A DNA stretch of 64,000 nucleotides, taken from assembly GCF_000204055.1 (NCBI RefSeq), contig NW_006768816.1, positions 62,001 to 126,000 of the forward strand. Direction: 5' to 3'. Origin of the DNA: Melampsora larici-populina 98AG31 (Eukaryota > Basidiomycota > Pucciniomycetes > Pucciniales > Melampsoraceae). Shown piece by piece: positions 11,085-22,096 of the stretch. Under the pieces are notes generated by a model, which was not told the DNA's origin, made no database searches, and worked only from the letters and a program-made list of their open reading frames with translations. The number at the start of each line of letters is the position of its first letter. Within the stretch, counting starts at the first letter, position 1. Made by a program: the position numbers and the translations under genes.

Positions 11085-11705
11085 TCGTACAATGCTCAAC
11101 ACATCCTAGGACAAACACTATAAGATCCACCAAATACATACATGGATCTGAATTGTCCTTCTCTCTCTCCTTGTCTGTCTCTGTAGCTCTACAAGATCAT
11201 CGCCTTGTTGGCTCTCGTCATTCATTTTGACACCACACTCCTTTGTCTTTGGTAATGAATCTTGTAATCGAGTCATCAAAGATATCAAACTTTGTCCAGC
11301 TACACAATAAGCTACGGAATTTACCCGAGCAATCACACTTGCTCAAAAGGGTTGAGAACCGAGTGGATTGAGCACAAGAACACAATGTGATCAATTCAAT
11401 CGGTTCTCCTGACATCACGTGTTTTTTTATCTGGTCTTTCAAATGCTTAACCACACTAACCCAAAAAAAGGGAAACATATAAGGCACTCGACACGATCAA
11501 TTCAATCGGTCTGATTGATTGTTTCTCAGAATTGTTTTCCAATCGCTCCGATCGATTCAAATTCGATCGGTCGGAGCGATCTCGATTCATATTGTTTGTT
11601 TGTTTCGCGCAACACTTGAAGGATCCTTCAATTATTGTACCTATATGATGTTTTGTTAGGGAAACAATCAAAGAAAATTCTCAGTGAGTGCTGAGAGCGC
11701 GGTTC

Positions 11706-11812
11706 AAGCTAGCACTGTCACGACTTGTGTCAGCAGCGACTAAGCCTTTCACTAGCTGTGAACGGGAGGGGGTGGTGGAGTTACTAGGGGGGGGGTGAGG
11801 ATACCGGGATCC
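11706..11812. repeat. MULE right terminal inverted repeat
   Basis: This is the complement of 8754-8860. It ends GGGATCC directly before the second TAAAGTTAA copy. Confidence 0.9.
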
Positions 11813-12109
11813 TAAAGTTAATAGTTAAGAAGAAAGTTCAAAAGTCCAAAAGTCAATTAAAGTTTCAAGATTCAGTATCAAGTAGAAATCTAGATCTCTC
11901 TAAATCCGAAATATACCACTCACCACTCACCATTCACAAACCGCAAGTAAAGTTAGCAATATTCAACCAACCTCGTTCATATTCACACCACATCATTAAA
12001 ATCAGTCACAACGCCTGATTTCAAAGCTCACACTAATTCTTGGGCCTTGGAGTCGAGCAAGAGCTCTGAGAAGTTTATAGAAGTCTTTCACAGATCTAGT
12101 AATTCTACA

Positions 12110-13457
12110 ATGGACCCTCAAGCAGATCCCACCATGGCCAAAATCCTACGGCAATTGAATCAAATGAATGCTCAGTTCACCAAAGTCAAGGCTAGCCTAG
12201 CCAAAGAATCTCTGAAACGCCAAGAAGCTGAGAAGCGCAGCGAAGAAGCACAGCCAACAAAGATGCCTCGGATTGAAAAATACGAGGTATCATTGGACTC
12301 AAATCCTTGGACAAAATCTTTCCGAGGTTTTGATCTGAGGTATTATTTTGTGTCAAAAAATACCTCAGATCAAATCCTCGGACAAGACCTGTCCGAGGGT
12401 TTCCATCCGATGATGCCTCGGATTTTTCAATCCGAGGCATCTATGTTGGCGGTGAAGCCATGCAACGCCTGCAACAGTATAAAATATCAATGTTGAACGC
12501 TACGCAAACTGCTATGCCTATGATGCCCAATCCTACTACGTCAACATTGCCTGCTCAACCTGTATATGTTAATCAATTGGTACCATCTCAGAAACTCCCA
12601 AAGATGTCAACTCCTGACAAGTTTGACGGTATCAAGGGTTCAAAGGCAGAAGTATTCATGAATCAATTAGGTCTCTACATACAATTAAACAGAAATTTAT
12701 TTGCCAACAAACAAGCAAAAGTAGTGTTTGCATTATTGTACACAACCGGCAAAGCTAGTATCTGGGGTCAAAGCTTAGTAGATCAACTGTTAGATTCTGA
12801 AAATGTGCATCTAGTAACCTGGGCAAAATTCATAAACTCTTTCAAAGCAACATTTTTCAACTCTGAACAGATTGCAAAGGCAGAAAAGGAATTACGCGCC
12901 CTGAAACAAAAAGGATCAGTATCCAATTATTGGATCAAGTTTTCAGAACTGTCACTTGTAGTGAAATGGCCAGAAGCAGTGTTAAGATCTCAATTCGAGC
13001 AAGGTTTGAAAACGGAAATCTTGGTATACATGGTGAGAGATGTTTTTAAAATGCTGAGGAAATGGCGAAGACTGCTATCAAATTGGACAATAAAATCAAT
13101 AAGCGTCAAGATTACAACTCCTATCCGACAACATCAAACATCACTGCTCCTGCCTCTACGCCAGCTATTGACCCCAATGCGATGGACTGTTCAGCTTATC
13201 AACTAAACATATCTGGAGAAGAGTATAGAAGAAGGGGAACCTCGTCAGCCTGTTATTCATGTGGAAAAACCAATCATTACATTGCTAGTTGTCCAGATAG
13301 ATCAAGGAGAGGAAGGGGAGGCAGTCGCTTTAGCAGAGGGGGTAGTAGATTTAAAGGAAGGGTGGCGGAAATGGAAAGTAGCTTAGGAGGAAGTGAAAGT
13401 GAAAAGAAGGATGAAAGTAGAGCAGAGTCCTCAAAAAATGGCAATGCTTGGGAGTGA
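12110..13457 (+). pseudogene. Ty3/gypsy gag with zinc knuckle, frameshifted
   Basis: Translation plausibly began at ATG 12110. A palindromic MITE at about 12250-12452 breaks the coding sequence and changes its frame. After it the gag core is recognisable (PDKFDG..., VFALLYTTGKASIW, FKATFF, LRALKQKGSVSNYW; 12600-13000). A frameshift at about 13050-13062 follows, then a CCHC knuckle, CYSCGKTNHYIASC (about 13250-13290), and an arginine/glycine-rich tail. Gag packages the element's RNA. This copy cannot make a full-length product. Confidence 0.85.
12250..12452. mobile_element. Palindromic MITE inside gag, about 200 bp
   Basis: The sequence from about CAGCCAACAAAGATGCCTCG to CGAGGCATCTATGTTGGCGG is a nearly complete inverted repeat centred near 12350, with scattered mismatches. 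Because it is palindromic, both strands read closely similar peptides starting MPRIEK and containing RGFDLRY. It sits within the gag frame and stays open on both strands. The target duplication is unclear because the flanks also look partly inverted (CCAACA / TGTTGG). Confidence 0.8.
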
Positions 13458-15323
13458 ACGTTGTGCCTCCCCCAAATCAATTTGTGGATGAATTAGGAGA
13501 TGTTAGTAGTTTATTAATGAAAGACACTAGAATTATAGACATCATTCCCCTACATGACCCACAAAAAGCCACAACTACCCTTGCCCAAGCCCTCATTGAC
13601 AGCGGAGCCACTCACAAAGCAGTAAGACTAAGCTTTGTTTGAACCCGCTCACTTAGCACTTCTCAGTTGCAAGAATCACAAACTGTGGTAGGTTTTAGTG
13701 GACATGAGTCACGTATCAATGAAGTAGGCTAGTAAAAGATCAATGAAGATGAAGACACCACGACGTTCATAGTCACTAACCTCTGTGACAAGCATGACCT
13801 AATCTTGGGTATGCCTTGGATAAAGAAAAATTATGAAATCATTGATTGGAAATCTGGTAAACTCAAAAAAGAAAAAGAAGAAATTGCAACTGTTGAAACA
13901 GTTTCGTCAGGTCTGCAAAAAGCCTGGTTGTTGTCTAAGGAGCCTCTTTGGCATGCTAAGAACCGTGACGAGGGGGTGGAGTTCAAGTTTGACTCCTTAA
14001 CACCCCCGCAATGTGAGTCATTGTTTGTTTCCCCATCTAATTTAATTGAAACGGCTGGCAAGCTTGTGTCTCTTATAGAATTACAACCTGAACCCGGTAA
14101 TCAAGAAACAAGCAAAGAGGAACCATTGAGCAACACATTATCTTCAAGTTCAAAAACCCCTTTGGCAGACCAATGGAGTGCACCAAAGGAAGCTAGGAAC
14201 TGTGAAGAGGGGGTGGAGTCCACAAGAGTAGACTCACATACACCCCTACAATGTGAGTGCAATGCAACCATATCAAATCAAGTTTCAAAGACCGGTAGCA
14301 ATCATGTTTCTCCTTTGATGAACAGACAACGACTCTTGAAAGGATTAACAAGTATTGAGAAGAGATACACAAAGCCGACCCAATTTCATTACAAATTCAA
14401 TCAGTCATGCCCAACTTATAAAATTGCTGCTGCCAAAACGTTGTGGAACATTTCAGCAAAATTAGCAGCCGATGAAAAGAAAGATCAAGTTGTCAAGACC
14501 GCAGCTGAGCTAGTACCCACTACCTACCATGAATACCTGCATATGTTCAAGAAGAATAATTCAAACGTCCTCCCGCCTCACAGACCTTATGACTTCATAG
14601 TGGATCTAATTCCCAGTGCCACTCCGCAAGCAGGCCGAATAATTCCTTTATCACCGAAAGAAAATGATGCTCTAAACGAAATGATTGAGAAAGGACTATC
14701 TAATGGAACTATCAGAAGAACTACATCACCTTGGGCCGCTCCAGTACTGTTCACTGGGAAAAAAAAATGGCAACTTACGCCCTTGTTTTGATTACAGAAG
14801 ATTGATAGGCATGTCGCCATTTAAAGCTAATTATGGTTTTGACGTAACTTTCACAGGTGTACCTGACCCGGGACAATACCTACTCATTGTTGAGGAACAG
14901 TTCAAGAGAATTAAAGAGGTGCAGCAAGAACTGAAAAGCGCAATGGAACAAGCTCAAGAATCAATGACCATTCAATTCAATAAGAAGGTACAGGCATCAC
15001 CAAAATGGAAAATCAATGACAAAGTCTGGGTAAACAGCAAGAATATTGCGACAATGAGACCATCAGCCAAGTTTGCACATAAATGGTTGGGTCCTTATCC
15101 AATTGTTAAACAAATTAACACTAATGCATTCAAGTTAAAGCTACCAGATTCTATGAAAGAAATACATCCAGTTTTTCACGTAAACTTATTAAGAAGATTC
15201 AAAGAAAGTGAAATTAAGAATCAAACTAACAAACCACCTGCTCCTGTAGTGATCAACAATGAAATAGAATATGAAGTAAGCAAAATTTTGAACAAAAGGA
15301 AGAGGTATGGAAAGGTGGAATGA
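13448..15323 (+). pseudogene. Ty3/gypsy pol remnant: protease, truncated RT, integrase end, chromodomain start
   Basis: The protease active site reads ALIDSGATH (about 13585-13615). A stop after RLSFV and further lesions precede the LGMPWIKKNYEIIDW segment (13802-13850) that links protease to reverse transcriptase. Reverse transcriptase begins (SNGTIRRTTSPWAAPVLFTG, about 14700-14755). An A-run at 14759-14767 shifts frame, and the next frame continues NGNLRPCFDYRRL. It then jumps at about 14805 into the integrase C-terminus (SPFKANYGFD, KVWVNSKNI, KWLGPYPIVKQI, HPVFHVNLLRRF) and a chromodomain start (IEYEVSKILNKRK). Catalytic RT, RNase H and the integrase core are absent. The internal deletion removes most of pol. 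Confidence 0.88.
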
Positions 15324-15785
15324 TAATAGTTAAACAACGGACGGCTTTGCTTACAAAACCTCGAACAAAACTCATTTGACCCCCAGTATTAGAGTTTTGC
15401 TCCAAGTCAGAAACCTCTTTTAGTCAATTGACACTGCAAATTATACCCATTGGTACCTCATTTATCCACCCAACAATTATCTACCTGACCAATACCTTCC
15501 TCCTCTTTCCTCACATCTTCAAAAGCCCACTTTGACTCTCGAGCAATCAGTCTCGCCCCACGAACTACTCTCAAGATACACAACCGGTCACTGCTTGGTA
15601 TACTACAGTACAATTCATGTATTGATGCGTGTCCTCAGACCAATGGTATTTGTACAGTGATCTGTCATGTTTTCACGTATCATCAAGCCGGCCAGTTTCA
15701 AAATTAACCAACAGGTTGTTTACAAACTTCTGACCTCAGATAAGTCACACAAATATCACTTTTAGTATCATTTTCACTGGATCAT
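15324..15785. other. No recognised feature
   Basis: AT-rich sequence after the chromodomain remnant. A 3' LTR was looked for here but could not be matched to anything upstream of gag. Confidence 0.3.
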
Positions 15786-16285
15786 ATTCTGACGCTTCTT
15801 CCCTATTTGATTGACTCAGCATTGGTTATCAACAGTCGGTGGCTTGATTTTAGCCCGGGCCCATTCAAAATGTCCAATAGGGGTACAAACTTTCAATCTT
15901 GGCAACCTTCAGAGATTGTGTTTTGTAGTGAACATCTACCAGGCTATCACCAATGAGTAACAAAAGTATCAGAAGAGTATGAATCCTTGTTGCTAATTAA
16001 GATTTTCATACCGCATTAGTTAGAGGTTGATGCCAATGACAGGCGCTGGGCAGCCGTTGAACAACCCTCTCCAATATCTTATACCCGGCCATTTGGAAAT
16101 TCCCAACACGGGTACCGTGACGTGACCCATCCCTACTGTCACGTCTCAGCTTCGCAATCTTTGAATATGGTTTTTTGTAGTGAATATCAACCACACTATG
16201 ACCAGTAAGCAACGTTTTTTTCAGCAGGGTATGAAGCCATCTTTGCTAACTAAGATATTCATATTGCTTATCCATCTTGATATCC
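15786..16285. repeat. Two diverged tandem copies, about 250-bp period
   Basis: Landmarks TTTTGTAGTGAACATC (15921) and TTTTGTAGTGAATATC (16173) lie 252 bases apart. Each is followed by a match of the form ACCA-GCTAT-ACCA-T-AGTAAC, then A-AAGTATGAA and TGCTAA-TAAGAT-TTCATA. Divergence is high, so the duplication is old. It lies in the upstream region of the small gene at 16553. Confidence 0.6.
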
Positions 16286-16552
16286 AGGTTAGTGCTGGAT
16301 TGTGACCATCACCAATTGTCAGACTAGGCCATGAGTCCTTCAATAATTAGGGTCCCTGAAATCTCTACCTTTTTTGATGATACATGACTTCAAATCATAT
16401 GTGGAATATAGGTAGTGCAGACCATTTGTACGTCTCACATTCCTCAAGCCTTCAAACTCCCCCAAGCTAACAATCATCTGATACTATACCCAAAAAAATC
16501 TATAATTCCGTAACTCTTCCTTTCAAAACATAACCCAAAATCTAATATCATT

Positions 16553-17175
16553 ATGAGCCAATCTACCTTTCATGGACTTTATGTATTTGGAGTGTTTGAA
16601 TTTGAGGAGAAGGTACGACCTCGCTCTGGATTTTCACTCCTTTTTTCTTTACTTTTATTCACTCTAATTTTCTTGATTAGACATCTCCCAAGAACGAGTG
16701 GCGCCCTGAGTGGCGAACCTACACTGTATCAATTGGTTGCACTGGTGCCAATCGTGACCACCGACTGTTGTACGAGATCCAAGCCAAAGGATTTGGTGCC
16801 GCTCAATTTTGGCTCTGGCAAGATAACATCTACTTCTTACGGGGGTCTTTCTTTCCTTCGAACTCCTCAACAACCAGTCAAGATCAATTGATCTTTGAGG
16901 GGAGCGAGGCTATATTGTTAGCTCAGGCCAACAACTTTCTAGGGGAAACCATCAATGCTGTCGGTATCACCGGTGTAGGTGTTTTACTCAAGAAGAAGAC
17001 AATTGTTGAGGTGTGCTGTCATTATCTCAAGAAGGTGGGTGCCACGGAGGACCCCTTAACCACTGTTGTGACTGTTCAGCACTCCGAATATCATCCTACT
17101 GTAAGTACTTGACTCTACCTTTTTCCAATCTGTAGCTAATTTTTGCTCTTTCTTGCGTAGTATTTTTATATGTAA
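16553..17175 (+). CDS. Uncharacterised protein, three exons, 165 aa
   Basis: Exons 16553-16612, 16681-17102 and 17161-17175 give a continuous frame with GT-AG introns of 68 and 58 bases. The product starts MSQSTFHGLYVFGVFEFEEK and includes WRPEWRTYTVSIGCTG, FWLWQDNIYFLRGSFFPSN and VGITGVGVLLKKK, ending EYHPTYFYM. I do not recognise a named domain. The second exon is well conserved-looking, with no stops. The gene lies 0.8 kb upstream of, and on the same strand as, the transposase-like pseudogene at 17950, so it may be an accessory gene of that element. The last exon and terminus are the least certain part. Confidence 0.55.
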
Positions 17176-17949
17176 TTGTGGATTATATACAGAAGCTGGA
17201 TTTTCTGAAGTTCTTTGACCTTGAGGCAAATTGTGATCAAATGTAGGGCCCAAATTAGGCACAAATAGACTGATATACATGTAAATAATAATTTCCAAAA
17301 GTTTCTGCCATCAATTTATTCATATCCTTCCTAGAATCAACAAATCAGGGAAAGATTGGACTGCTCATGTAGAATTCACAATTACATATAGAAACATGCC
17401 TTATGGACAAAGGCTGCAAGAATAAAAACTGTAGAGACATGTATTGTACAGTGGAATATAAGATTTATTTTATATGTATATTGATAAATATTTAAGATAC
17501 CCAAGATCCCAGTCTTATGTATAGTACAAAGATAGTATTTTTTGTCCGTTATTTTTTTCAAACCTCAATAACTCAGTCAATCTACACAATAAAGTTTAAT
17601 AGACTATATATTCTTGATCTGTGAATACAGGAGCAGGTGTGTACAGATTTATGACATCATATGATGACATCTGAATTTTGGTGGTCGGACAGGCAAATGG
17701 CCCCATATGATATTATGTTGAAGTCATTTTGAAATCTTTCTGAATCTTTCATGAATCTTTCATGGATCTTTCATGGAGTCAGTGGTAGGCTCTGGCCTGC
17801 CAGAGCCTAGTAGATGGGGGCTGTGTTTAGACCTTTGAACGCGGCGGCCCGCCGCTGATGTGCTAGTCAGCTTCATTTGTGAGTTAGGCAGATGTAAGAA
17901 TCAAACAAAGCTAGTCTGGAATAACTCCAGCCTCTCCTCTTGGGTGACA
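17176..17949. other. Intergenic; short TCTTTCATGGA repeats
   Basis: Three to four copies of a TCTTTCATG(A/G)A motif lie at 17739-17776, and a small GC palindrome, GCGGCGGCCCGCCGC, at about 17841-17855. No gene seen. This could be the 5' region of the transposase-like gene that follows. Confidence 0.35.
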
Positions 17950-20900
17950 ATGACAAGTAAAAAGAATGCTGTAACAAAGCCATGTTCCGGTCTAAACGAC
18001 AAAAACTGGACGCAACCACAAGGCAAGACTACCATTGCCAAATGTATCAAGCATTCACCAACACCTTACCACGGGGCAAAGCGTTGGAAAGTCTGTCTTG
18101 GATTTTTTGGAACTACTCACAAGATTACACTGTTGGATGAACAACGCCAACAACTCCATTCGACTCCAGAATCCGAAGCAACCTGGATGATCAAGCCACA
18201 CAGGGTGCAGGCAGCAATCCACTCGGTTGAATGTACCTGAACAGTTGTCACTACTTCAAAGGTGGAGTTTACAATCTGTGAGAATTGTGAAGCTTTGAAG
18301 AAGTTATAAAGTGTGATTTTTGCTATCAATACACAATACACAACTGAAGATACAATCAAGTACATTCCAAAAGTATTGATGACCAGAGACCAATTTCAAG
18401 CAATTTTACACAAATATTCTGAAATTCAAGTACTTCAGACGTCATTGGAGAAATCAATGAAAGAAGGTGATGAAGCATTCTGGAAAGCAATTGGTGTATA
18501 TGGAAAAGCTGGATTATTCAAGAATCAAGAGTCTGTACGTGGACTGATGATGGCAGTGGGTGTGCAAGCTGAACGTGAATCAAATGGAAAATCAATGTGT
18601 GGCCGTCAATTCAATGTATACTTTGACAACTTTCTCACAACTCTAGCAACCATAAACCCTTGAGCTCTTAGGTTTTTCAACAACAACTTTGCAGGTCGTG
18701 GGGCATGTAGCATGCGGCAAATTCAACTTGTCCAAGGTATGCATCTTAAAGATGGTCTGCGCCCAGATAATTTTGAGAAACTAGCAAAGATACTTGAAGA
18801 ACTTGAGTATACTGGCCCAGTTGCAGCAGAAACTGATGAGACAGTTTGTGTAAAGGCAATGCAACACTACAATGGTTACTTGGTAGGAGCACAAGGGGGT
18901 GATATGTCTTTTAGTGATGGTGATGATATTGAGTGCTTGGTGAAGTCCGTTGTGGTAATCAAAAGTATTCAAGAGACAAATACACAATTCATGTTTAGTT
19001 TTATTTTTTTTATTTTATTTTATTCATTTTATTTTATTATTTTGTCATTTTATTTTATCATATTTCATTTTGTTTCATTTTATTTTTATATGTTACATGT
19101 TGATTTTTGAGTGTAATGGTTATGTGTAGGGGGTGTAGTGTAAAATGAAGCCAAAAGTCGAAATTATGGGTTTAGAACTTATGTGTAGTTGAGTGATATA
19201 TGGGTTATGGGGAGTATACAGGTTTCAAGTTGGAATTTCGAAAATTATGGGTTTTAATAGTTATGTTTAAAGATATGTATGGGTTTAATGTGTTGTGTAG
19301 AGGAATCATGGTTTTGAGGTATGGGTTTAAATAAGGCTGAATTTCGAAAATCCAACAACTCAGACAGATGGTGGTAAACTGGGGTGGTGGTAAACTGGGG
19401 TGGTAAACTGAAAAAGCAAGCAGGGATCACTTTGAAAGATAGATTTATGGGATTATCAAACAACAGCATTGGCAAATTAAACATTACATATGAAAAGGGT
19501 GGATTTGAAACTCAAAAATCACTTTCAAAATCATAAAAAGTGCTATTTTCAATCATACAACTTTGATTTTAGGGTACCACAGCATCTTATCAGCCTAGAA
19601 ATAAGTTGGGGAGGGTTCTATTTTCGCATATGAACATGAAAAACCAATTATAAACCTCGTAGTTGGCATGAAATGTTAACATAGCGGAATCTGTGTAACA
19701 GCGAATGTCACAAGCGCAAACAGGCCAGCGCGTGCTCCCTAATCCCAGATGATGTGCATCAAAGAAAGAAAGGCATACGAAAAACTCCCTCAATGGGTTT
19801 GTTTGTGCCACTCTAGGACATGGTCCACAGTTTCCCAGTCTCCATCTCTTGCAGTTGTGATCTTGTCTCCAATATCGTCCAATAGCAAAATCCTGTGCTC
19901 AGTTTCATTAATTAGTTACTATTCAATTCTTCAATTCAGTCTATTTTATTCGTAATTGCTCAAAAATTTTGTTTTCCCGCCCACCACCCTTCCTGTCAGA
20001 CAGAGGGTTCAAGTTTCGCGCAGCTCAAATTTCATCACTATACCGCATGTATTTCTTTTTTCTGTTGTCCAGGGAGAGCGGGGAGTGTCACAGTGGGACG
20101 TCTCAGCGCCAAGTCGGGCCACCCACAGTGCTCTCCCACCTTTTGCAGCCCGGGCCGCGATTCTCTCTCATGAAATTCCAGGCCACGGGCCTCTATGGGT
20201 AGCTCAGCGGACTGTTTGCCAAACAAGCGGAAACTGATTCCATATACATCATCATCAGTGGTAATATCAGGTGGTAAACTGGGTAAATTCAATTTCGAGT
20301 ATTTTCACATAAATCGAATTTCATTTTAAGGGTACAACCAATAGAGTTAGAGTTTAGCTTGGCTGAGCAAAGTTGTAGAGCGGAAGCAGATCTTCCTTTC
20401 TGTATATTCAGACTTTTGATACAGTCCCTATTTCTTATCTTTTTTCAGGTTTCAAGGGTGAATTGGCGGATTTTTCAGTTGTTGTGGTAAACAGATCAGT
20501 TTTAATGATAAATGTGTGCTTGAAAATTTGTGAATGATACATGTGGGTACGTTGAAGATGTTTATCAATTTTAATTTGGGGGTTCATTGAGAGTTATGCT
20601 GTGAAAAAGTTGTATGAGGATGAATTTCGAGTTTGAGGGGTGTTTTTGTCCTACTTTCTTTTTTTTTTGTGTGTGTTTCAATTTTCATATAGTCAAGTGT
20701 CTCTTTTCCTCCCCTTTGGGAGCCTTTTAGTTAGCAAAAATTATCATTAGAATTTAGAATAAAGCTTTGTATCTTTTTATTATTATTATCTGGGTAAACA
20801 ACTAATGAGAGTTGGGATTTTATAATATTAGACCCTTGATTCACTTTTAATAATTTCTTGTTGAGTTGTAAGCTCATTTGCTCATTTGGAAGGTGCCTGA

Positions 20901-21661
20901 GTGCGCCTAGATAGTGCTACTTTTGATTTTATTGTCCTCTTTTAGCCTGGTTTTTATTAATCCAAAGACTTGAAGGTCTTGAATTTAATTCATTGATAAT
21001 CAAAGTCCCTGTTTTAAGAAGGGCATTTCTTTCTTTGTTTGAAGTCTTTCAATTCACCATCTCAAAACTTATTCCTCTTTTGATTGTGTGTGTTGTTGGT
21101 TGTGTCTTCATTCCTCCCCTTCTTGGCTCTGCTTTCAGCTGTGTACTGAAAGAGTTCTACACTGTGGTCACAAACAATCAACTGCGCTCAAAGGTATGCC
21201 TGTTCACTTCTCTGAATTTCTTCACTCTTTCTCAATGAGTAGACTAACTCACAATTAATCTGCATCAGATTTGAGCTTATACAATTCAAATCCCCTTACC
21301 CAACATGTCAACCTATGTAGTTGCAATAATAGCCAGCTGGAGCAAAGATACAGCCAAAGAACCGGCCGCTCAGAGTCTTGAATTTATTGGACAATGCCAA
21401 AAAGCTGGCATCAACCTTATTTCACTTGGCTCAGACGGAGCAGCTACAGAGCTGGCTGCACAAGAGCAACTCATGGAATCTACAACCGCTTATCTGACCT
21501 ATATCAACAAAGAGCAAGAGGTCTAGGTGAAGGTACCTCTCTTTGGCAGTGAACATCGACCAATTTTGATGATTCAAGATCCAAAACATGCACGGAAAAC
21601 CGCAGCAAATGACACTCTCTGGTGCTTGTGTGATCTCCTTTGGCTGTTTCCATGTTGACAT
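17950..21661 (+). pseudogene. Transposase-like family gene, 5' part, multiple stops
   Basis: From ATG 17950 one frame continues through stops at 18238, 18307 and 18661 to about 18985. It includes FTICENCEALKK, FWKAIGVYGKAGLFKNQESVRGL, a FFNNNFAGRGACSMRQIQ stretch, and LEELEYTGPVAAETDETV followed by YNGYLVGAQGGD. The frame resumes after about 2.1 kb of AT-rich sequence with IQIPLPNMSTYVVAI, ISLGSDGAATELAAQ (21410-21450) and LMIQDPKHARKT (about 21570-21605). These motifs match a large transposon-derived family of basidiomycetes that I know only by sequence pattern. P-element/THAP9-like ancestry is possible but unproven. A TGA at 21272-21274 lies right after a 3' splice site in a T-TGA context. 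The gene stops abruptly at the hAT terminus at 21662. Confidence 0.65.
18990..21120. other. AT-rich interruption of the transposase-like gene
   Basis: Coding similarity stops near 18985 and resumes near 21130. Between them lie a TTTTATTTTATT-rich tract (19000-19095), two clusters of GGTGGTAAACTGG (about 19366-19408 and 20269-20283) and a GC-richer block at 19975-20235. No open gene is recognised. It is either a decayed insertion or a much expanded intron. A GT-AG intron (about 21194-21268) also exists at the right end. The amino acids on either side (ETNTQ / VTNNQ) look alike, hinting at a small duplication. Confidence 0.4.
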
Positions 21662-21675
21662 CAACGCAGCCACAG

Positions 21676-21960
21676 TTACTGTACTGGTAAAGTATCGTGG
21701 ATACTAGTAAAGTACCTGGTTTCTTCGATACTGCAAATACAGGTACTTGGTACAGTACCTTGCACCAGGTACAGTACTCAGTACCGTACCTAAAATTTAG
21801 GTACCGTAAAAACTGCCCAGCAGTAAAGTAATTTTGAATTCCGCTAGGTACGGTACTGTACCAGTATCTCAGGTTTGCAAGTAGGTACTGTACTTTACCG
21901 TATCTACTTGCAGGTACTGTCCAGTATTTTACCCTACCTTGAGCTGGTACCTGGCACATC
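21676..21960. repeat. hAT1 left subterminal repeat array
   Basis: Many degenerate copies of GGTAC-, GTACTGTAC- and TTTACCGTA-type words in both orientations. The same vocabulary fills 25935-26175 at the other end. Confidence 0.75.
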
Positions 21961-22096
21961 GAGTATATTGAAAAATTTAAGATACTAACTTGTTTATTCA
22001 TAGAAAAATAATTGAATAGGTAACAAATATAGATTGAAATTGAAAACAGACATTAAGTTTATTATTAAGTAGAGAAAGAGTTAAATTGAGTTTTTT

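Larger units (their letters stand above)
8754..11812 (+). mobile_element. MULE (Mutator-like) DNA transposon, complete, 3,059 bp
   Basis: The element begins and ends with GGATCC and is flanked by a perfect 9-bp duplication, TAAAGTTAA, at 8745-8753 and 11813-11821. Nine bases is the duplication length expected of MULEs. The inverted termini run about 107 bp (8754-8860 and about 11706-11812) and contain C-runs, CTAGTAAC and CAGCTAGTGAAAGGCTTAGT. The only gene inside is a MULE transposase. An imperfect palindrome (ATCGCTCCGATCGA and its complement, about 11541-11580) lies near the right end. Confidence 0.93.
12047..15323 (+). mobile_element. Ty3/gypsy chromovirus remnant, internally deleted
   Basis: Gag, a zinc knuckle, an aspartic protease, the beginning of reverse transcriptase, the end of integrase and the first part of a chromodomain occur in the Ty3/gypsy order. 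The centre of pol is missing, with reverse transcriptase joined to the integrase C-terminus at about 14805. No matching pair of LTRs could be found on either side. The 5' region meets the MULE target site at 11813, so the left LTR may have been cut by the MULE or lost. Confidence 0.85.

Noticed and set aside
20003..20215. tRNA-like words (GGGTTCAAGTTTC and TAGCTCAGCGG)
   Set aside because: The B-box-like word lies upstream of the A-box-like word on the same strand and no cloverleaf can be formed. I do not call a tRNA or SINE.
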